Positions 56,155 through 61,136 of a DNA stretch of 61,136 bases are shown piece after piece (the stretch's first letter is position 1; every line of letters begins with the position of its first letter). Location of the stretch: positions 1 to 61,136 of IMG/VR virus record IMGVR_UViG_3300019124_000008. One strand, written 5' to 3'. Origin of the DNA: a virus. The notes below the pieces were generated by a model. That model saw nothing but the letters and a program-made list of their open reading frames with translations, had not been told where the DNA came from and did not search any database. The position numbers and the translations under genes were made by a program.

Positions 56155-57297
56155 ATGCCAATTGAAAACTTTCCTTCCAGACTTAAAACTCTGCTCGACC
56201 TCGGCTGGATTCACACCTACCCGGCAATCGACATCACGCTCTCGGACGGAACCGAGCTTCATTACTCGACCGTTGACATCGAGTTCGACGGAACTGTTTA
56301 CGAATCGAGACTGAAGTCGGTCGGCGCGATCAAAACGACCTTAAACTCGGCGGTCAACCGCTGCGAGATGAAATTCGACAACTCGGATTTGGCGGTCGGC
56401 GATGCGCTCGACGGCGGCGACATTGACGATCTGCTCGACAACGCCAAGGCGATTGTTTACCGCATTTATGTGAACATCGACAACCATGACGAAAAGTGGC
56501 GCATCGAGCGGATTTCAGGTATCGTTCAGGCGAGTGTCGAAGACGAGTCCGACGAAGTGAATTTGACGGTCGTCGGTCACGCTTATGCCGGTGGCGGCGT
56601 GGCGAAATATACGGTCAAGCGCAACTGCGTCTGGGATTACAAAGATGGCGTCAACTGCCGCTACTCCGGTGCGCTCGCAACGTGCGATCTGTCGTTCGAC
56701 GGAGTGAACGGGTGCGTCGTGCATTTCGGCTCGACCGAAGAGGCGAAGGCGAACTTCGGCGGCGGTGCGCGTGATCTCGATGAGGAAACCCGACAGGCGC
56801 ATCAGTCGAATACGGGGAGCGGCGGCGGAACCGTCATTATCGCTCCCGGCGGCAATTGCTTCATTGCCGGAACGCGAGTCGATCTCTCGAAGAGGCTTTC
56901 GCTTCCGATTGAATTGATCGAGCCGCGCATGACCATCGAATCGGTCAACCGCACGACGTTCTCGACCCGGCGCGATACGGTCGTGGATACGTTCGAGGCT
57001 GACGCCGAGCGCATCGTCATGCTTCAGTTCAAAAGCGGCGTGGAGATTGGCGTCGTGCCGACGCATCCGTTTCTCGTCGCGCCGGACGAGTTCGAGACGG
57101 CAGACGAGCTTTATATCGGCGCGGAACTTCCCCGCGAAATCGAAGGCAGATGGACGACCGACCGATTGATTGGAAAGACGTACCTCGAAGGAAAGTTTCG
57201 GGTCTATAACCTTCACGCGCTTTATAACAACACCTACAAGGTCTTCGGCTTTCCGGTCAAAAACAATAAGTCACCTTACGAAATCAACACTTACTAA
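56155..57297 (+). CDS. L-like tail tip protein with C-terminal Hint domain
   Basis: 380 residues. Residues 1-205 follow the lambda L / DUF2163 (BR0599) type: a beta domain, then Cys158-x9-Cys168-x8-Cys177-x9-Cys187, the set that holds a [4Fe-4S] cluster in lambda gpL, ending FGSTEEAKANFGGG. After a glycine linker a Hint (hedgehog/intein) domain begins at Cys235 (GNCFIAGTRVDL). It has THPFLV near 303 and a closing VYNLHALYNNTYKVFGFPV strand. The usual final His-Asn is VKNN, so splicing is doubtful but thioester-based cleavage before Cys235 is possible. It lies between the tape measure and the hub. Confidence 0.8.
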   Translation: MPIENFPSRLKTLLDLGWIHTYPAIDITLSDGTELHYSTVDIEFDGTVYESRLKSVGAIKTTLNSAVNRCEMKFDNSDLAVGDALDGGDIDDLLDNAKAIVYRIYVNIDNHDEKWRIERISGIVQASVEDESDEVNLTVVGHAYAGGGVAKYTVKRNCVWDYKDGVNCRYSGALATCDLSFDGVNGCVVHFGSTEEAKANFGGGARDLDEETRQAHQSNTGSGGGTVIIAPGGNCFIAGTRVDLSKRLSLPIELIEPRMTIESVNRTTFSTRRDTVVDTFEADAERIVMLQFKSGVEIGVVPTHPFLVAPDEFETADELYIGAELPREIEGRWTTDRLIGKTYLEGKFRVYNLHALYNNTYKVFGFPVKNNKSPYEINTY

Positions 57298-57309
57298 AAA
57301 GGGGAAAAT

Positions 57310-59298
57310 ATGGCAACACTTGAAACCTTTCAGGTCGGCGAGGGTCACTATGCTCTCGCCTACGGCAAGCACATCGTCAAAGGCATTCTCGCCGGGTTGA
57401 ATCAGACCGACCCGAACAACGTCAAGATCAAAATATTGATGGGATTAGGCGAATGGGATGCGATTGAGGAACTCACCTACGAAGGCGCGATCATTAGTCC
57501 GTCGAACTTCACTTTTCACCCCGGCACGGCTTCGACCGGAAAGACCGACCCGCTGCAAGGCGAAGACACGCGCTTTCCGAGCGGCATCTACCATCACCGG
57601 ATTGCCTATTACTCGGCGACACTCCCCGATGGATTAGGCTCGGACGGAACGCCGGACGCGCAACGTGCCATCGCTCGATGCCTTAAAATCAATAACTACG
57701 ACGCAAGCGGAAACCTCGTCAGCTACGGCTACTCGGTCAACCCGGCAGACGTATTCGCCGATCTTGTCAGGCGCAACGCCGAGCGTCTCGGCTACGATTT
57801 TGCGTCGGCGATGGATTGGCAAGCCTACCACGACGCGAGGGTTTACTACGCGCAGACGTTCGCCGTTGACGACGGAAAGTACACGCCGAAGGAAATTCAG
57901 ATCACGCGAGGCTCGACCGGCTCGCTTTCAGCCGGGTTCAGATACTACCGCGTCTCCGCGCTTAAGAACTCCCCTGCCAGCGAATCGGCGGCGTCAGCCG
58001 TCAAGCTCGTTGACACGCTCGCCTCTGGAGCCAATACAATCACTTGGAAGTCGGTCGATGGAGCCGACAAGTATCGCGTGTATTTCGGCTCTTCGCCGTC
58101 GAGCCTTTCGAGTTACTTCGAGACGACCTCGACCGCCTTCACACACTCGACCGATACGGGTGCTTCGTCAGGCACTCCGCTCGATCTGCCTTCGGGTGAT
58201 TGGTCGGTCTCGGCTCCGCGATTCGAGTCGCATCGAGCGTTCACGACGACCGACATTCTGACGGCTGACGCGCTGACTGCCGTGATGTTCGACGCGGCGA
58301 GCGAGTGGACGATGGACGGCGGTAAGTTCCGCATCATCACGCCGGAGACCCGCACAGCACAGCACCGCTTTACTGTCGATAATACGCTTCCGGGTTCGTT
58401 TTCCTACTGGAAAATCCCGCCACGCGAGCGCGTCAATCAGGTCAGCACGGTCTTCCGGCAGCTTGACGACTGGATGAAACCCGGCGAGGATTCCCCGGCG
58501 AACGACTTCGAGGCGCAGTCGAAGTTCGGCATCATCGAAGAACAGCTTGTCTTGGGAAGCAAACGGCGCAACGAGCAACGCCGGATTGCCTTCTGGCGGC
58601 TTGCCGATATGCACCAGCGACCGAGAAGAGTCAGACTCGTCGGCGATTTAAGCAGCCAACATCTTTTGACGACCGATGTCGTGACGGTCGCCGACCGGCA
58701 AGCCGGAGTGCGCGAGCAAAGCACAATGCGAATTTTCTCCAGCCTCTCGGCTGTTTCGGGTCTCGCTCCCGGCGCAGTCGAATGGGTTCTCGAAGACCCG
58801 CACCCGCACGGAAGTTCCGCTTCTCTTAAGGTGACGGCGACTGCCTCGAACGCGAGCTTTTCGGCGAACTTTTCCGCGCCGGTCGTCTTGACGGACGACT
58901 CGATCTTCGAGACGAGCATTTTCGTTGACCCGGAAAACGTACCGACCGAGATTGCCTTCGAGTTCGGGTCGGATAAATCGGTCGTTTCAGCCAGTTTGCG
59001 GGTTCCGCAGATCGTCTCGCAAGCAACAGGCGACGTTATGCGAATCGGCGTCGTTCCCCCGGCTGGCGCGTGGATTCCGGTCAAGTTCGCGCTCAAGGAC
59101 ATCGGCTTGTCGTCCGGCGATGAGATCGGCGAGATCACCGGACGAGTCATCGGCGGCATCGCCGCGTTCACCGAAATGTTCGTGCGCGAGGAAGCCGGAC
59201 GCGATTACAAGATCGTGGAAATCGAAGACAGCGGCGACGAAGCGACCTTCACGCTCTACGAATACAATCCGAACGCCTATTCGGACAACCCAAGTTAA
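57310..59298 (+). CDS. Tail hub / tip attachment protein
   Basis: 662 residues, first after the L-like protein. N-terminal hub-like region, a fibronectin-like insert at about 195-285 (TRGSTGSLSAGFRYYRVSALKN, ITWKSVDGADKYRVYFG), then a beta-rich body with VADRQAGVREQS and a C-terminal beta-sandwich (LKVTATASNASFSANFSAPVV). Probably the J-equivalent or central tip protein. Assigned from order and repeated beta domains. Confidence 0.7.
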   Translation: MATLETFQVGEGHYALAYGKHIVKGILAGLNQTDPNNVKIKILMGLGEWDAIEELTYEGAIISPSNFTFHPGTASTGKTDPLQGEDTRFPSGIYHHRIAYYSATLPDGLGSDGTPDAQRAIARCLKINNYDASGNLVSYGYSVNPADVFADLVRRNAERLGYDFASAMDWQAYHDARVYYAQTFAVDDGKYTPKEIQITRGSTGSLSAGFRYYRVSALKNSPASESAASAVKLVDTLASGANTITWKSVDGADKYRVYFGSSPSSLSSYFETTSTAFTHSTDTGASSGTPLDLPSGDWSVSAPRFESHRAFTTTDILTADALTAVMFDAASEWTMDGGKFRIITPETRTAQHRFTVDNTLPGSFSYWKIPPRERVNQVSTVFRQLDDWMKPGEDSPANDFEAQSKFGIIEEQLVLGSKRRNEQRRIAFWRLADMHQRPRRVRLVGDLSSQHLLTTDVVTVADRQAGVREQSTMRIFSSLSAVSGLAPGAVEWVLEDPHPHGSSASLKVTATASNASFSANFSAPVVLTDDSIFETSIFVDPENVPTEIAFEFGSDKSVVSASLRVPQIVSQATGDVMRIGVVPPAGAWIPVKFALKDIGLSSGDEIGEITGRVIGGIAAFTEMFVREEAGRDYKIVEIEDSGDEATFTLYEYNPNAYSDNPS

Positions 59299-59316
59299 TC
59301 AGTATAAGGAAAAACT

Positions 59317-60780
59317 ATGGCAACCATCACACCAAATTCGATCATTCTCGACGGCGACTCGATCATTCAGCTTACGGGTTCGCAAGCCGGAGTCTGGACT
59401 TCGGACGTTGGCGCGTTCTTTACCGACTCACAGGCGACGATTCCTTACGACGGTACGAGCGCAGTCTCATCCATTTACTTCAAACCGATCAACCGTACCG
59501 TCTCCGGGTCGATCAATATGACGCCGGACGCAACCGCTTCGGTTTCGGTCATCGGCATCTTCCCTGCCGTACCGCATTACCCGCTCGATTGGGAAGGCGA
59601 CAAGCGCGGCGTCGTTCTTTCCCTGACGCGAAGCGGCAAGCCTCGCGGAAGAATCGAAGGAACCGGCGAGTATATGCGCGATTACAAGCTCGTTTTCCAG
59701 AACCGTAAGCCTTGGGAAATTGACGAGATTGAAGCGTTTCACGCCTTCCATCACCCGCACCGGGTCTTCAAGTACCGGAACAAATGGAACAACGTCGAAG
59801 GATTTTTCCGGTTCGATTCGCGTCTTAAGGCGAAAGCCGAATCGCTCGTCAAGGGAAACTTCGAGGTCGCCATCAGTCAGGTTCCCTACGAACTGGCTCC
59901 GACCATCGAATCGGTTGCAACCGACAACACGCCGCCATCGACTCCGGCAAACTTTCAGGCGACTTCGCCGACACCGACGAGCGTCGTCTGTTCGTGGAAC
60001 GCATCGAGCGACAACATTGCCGTCAAGGGGTACAAGCTGGAGATCGACGGAGTTGAATACGATGTCGGCAATTTAACCGTAGTCGGAACGACCGTCGCCG
60101 CCGGAAGCAGTCACCGCTACCGGGTCAAGGCATACGACGCGGCTGGCAACGAATCAGCTTGGTCGGTGATGCACCGGATTACCACAGCCAATACCGATTC
60201 GTTCGCTCCGAGAATCGAGATTACGTCTCCGGCTGGCGGTGAGCGGTACTACGGCGAATCGGTTCCGCTTTCGGTCTCGGTCAGCGACCCGAACCTCGTC
60301 GGAGTCCAATGGATGATCGGCGGCGACAGTTGGGGAGCGGAAAAGACAATCGCTCCGTACTCAGGCGATGCGATTGACACGACCTCGCTTCCGGCTGGCG
60401 AATATACGATCACCGCCATTGCGCGGGATTCAGCCGGAAACAAGGCATCTCATTCGGTGCGGGTCTATTTCAATCCGAACCCGGATACGGAAAACCCGAC
60501 CGTCTCTTGGCACTACCCGGTTCCGAGTCAGGTCGTCTCGGATACGATTCAGCTTCAGGCGGTCGCCGACGACAACGACAAGGTACAGAAGATCGACTAC
60601 TTCTACTACGACGGAAGCGGCTTTCCGTATATCGGGTCGAGCTTTACCGCTCCGTACTACCCGGTCAACTTCGATACGACCGGAGTGCCGAACGGAACGC
60701 TCACGCTCTCGGCAATCGCCTTCGATCAGGCGGGAAATCCATCGACGGCTGACTTCGTGACGGTCGTCGTCAATAATTAA
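59317..60780 (+). CDS. Tail fibre protein with FN3 and Ig-like domains
   Basis: 487 residues. Residues 1-200 form a tail-attachment domain (DWEGDKRGVVLSLTRSGKPRGRI, EIEAFHAFHHPHRVFKYRNKWN). A fibronectin type III domain follows (about 208-292: PPSTPANFQATSPTPTSVVCSWNASSDN). Then come two bacterial Ig-like domains (APRIEITSPAGGERYYGESVPLSVSVSD and PTVSWHYPVPSQVVSDTIQLQAVADD), each ending in AGN. Such domains bind carbohydrate or host surface weakly. Last gene of the tail operon. Confidence 0.8.
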   Translation: MATITPNSIILDGDSIIQLTGSQAGVWTSDVGAFFTDSQATIPYDGTSAVSSIYFKPINRTVSGSINMTPDATASVSVIGIFPAVPHYPLDWEGDKRGVVLSLTRSGKPRGRIEGTGEYMRDYKLVFQNRKPWEIDEIEAFHAFHHPHRVFKYRNKWNNVEGFFRFDSRLKAKAESLVKGNFEVAISQVPYELAPTIESVATDNTPPSTPANFQATSPTPTSVVCSWNASSDNIAVKGYKLEIDGVEYDVGNLTVVGTTVAAGSSHRYRVKAYDAAGNESAWSVMHRITTANTDSFAPRIEITSPAGGERYYGESVPLSVSVSDPNLVGVQWMIGGDSWGAEKTIAPYSGDAIDTTSLPAGEYTITAIARDSAGNKASHSVRVYFNPNPDTENPTVSWHYPVPSQVVSDTIQLQAVADDNDKVQKIDYFYYDGSGFPYIGSSFTAPYYPVNFDTTGVPNGTLTLSAIAFDQAGNPSTADFVTVVVNN

Positions 60781-60785
60781 CGTTT

Positions 60786-60812
60786 CGGGGAGTCGTTCGG
60801 CTCCCCTTTTTT
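60786..60812 (+). terminator. Strong intrinsic terminator of the tail operon
   Basis: GGGGAG(TC) with (GG)CTCCCC around GTTC, followed by seven T. Its right half is also the first bases of the window (position 1), showing that the window was opened here. Confidence 0.9.
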
Positions 60813-61136
60813 TATTGCCGGGAATTGAATAGAGGCGCGTCTGAGCGCGTTTCTCGAAAAAAGACGACCGATTACCTTCAAACGTAATTCAAAGCAGCGA
60901 GAGACGCCTTTACGCGCCAATATGAAGCCGCTACGGGTTACATTAAAGCGGGAATGCCCGGTCTCGCCAAGGAAGCTGCCGAAGCGGAGTTTTCAATTTT
61001 GGGTCATCTGGGTCACGCCTATTATAAATGAACCAAATGAACCAAAGAAGAAAACTTTAGGTTTTTCTTCCAAAGGTTCTTCTTTTAAGAGAAAAGCCGG
61101 GGAAGATCACCCCCCCCCGGCATTTTGGGTCATCTG
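60798..61136. repeat. Terminal direct repeat, right copy
   Basis: Right-hand copy of 1-336, three bases longer through homopolymers. Nothing else is present between the end of the last tail gene (60780) and the end of the window except the terminator at 60786-60812 and one intergenic hairpin (about 60997-61048). Joining the two copies gives a circle of about 60.8 kb, in which the tail operon runs toward the attachment and integrase region. Confidence 0.9.

Overview
The window is one complete, circularly assembled genome of a temperate, long-tailed (siphovirus-type) phage. Bases 1-336 recur at 60798-61136, differing only in homopolymer length, so the unit is about 60.8 kb. An integrase, an excisionase-like protein and a repressor module, together with a full HK97-type head and lambda-like tail gene set, support a functional temperate phage. 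The host cannot be named from the sequence. Strong GGGAG-type ribosome sites, TTGACA/TATAAT promoters, a lipobox protein, secretion signals and an endolysin plus spanin-like overlapping pair all fit a diderm (Gram-negative type) bacterium.

Layout. 337-3590 is a leftward lysogeny module: a putative attP with repeated TGGACACTTT sites, integrase, a HTH excisionase-like protein, an unusual S24-like/PAS protein and a short HTH repressor. A divergent promoter at 3669-3697 starts the rightward early region. 3.8-21.5 kb holds nucleotide metabolism (dCMP deaminase, deoxyribosyltransferase-like, dATP/dGTP diphosphohydrolase-like) and replication (SSB, primase-helicase, family A polymerase, VRR-NUC nuclease, phosphoesterase). 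These are interleaved with many small unknown genes. A second leftward repressor sits at 16337-16624. 21.5-30 kb is an accessory island of very small genes, AT-rich from about 27.5 kb on by eye, with an independent leftward secreted-protein gene (a probable moron). 29.8-30.8 kb is non-coding and carries a 12-bp tandem repeat that could be an origin. 30.8-37 kb holds lysis genes and exported or fibre-like proteins. 37-51 kb runs ParB-like, terminases, portal, YqaJ exonuclease, scaffold, decoration, capsid, connectors, tail tube and tail chaperones. 51-60.8 kb is the tape measure, an L-like tail tip protein carrying a Hint domain, the tail hub and an Ig/FN3 fibre protein, closed by a strong terminator.

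How it works together. The most striking content is regulatory. Two unrelated palindromes are threaded through the genome. Class A (TTACGTT-nn-AACGTAA type, about 21 copies) and class B (TATCAAATA-n-TATTTGATA type) lie exactly between the -35 and -10 boxes of many promoters. Other copies sit beside or inside ribosome sites and upstream of the capsid, scaffold and tail-tube genes. In the island each small operon combines a class A or B promoter, usually a conserved ~55-nt structured leader RNA (six copies with covarying stem bases), and often a second operator near the ribosome site. A third palindrome (GCTCA-nnn-TGAGC) occupies the early promoter next to the repressor. In addition, about 13 copies of a long covarying hairpin (GGGTCAtctGGGTCA arms) separate the gene modules. 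The repressor appears split: one gene has the HTH without a peptidase domain, and the next has a LexA-like S24 fold (Ser kept, Lys replaced by Arg) fused to a PAS sensor. This suggests a lysogeny switch that reads a signal other than RecA-driven self-cleavage.
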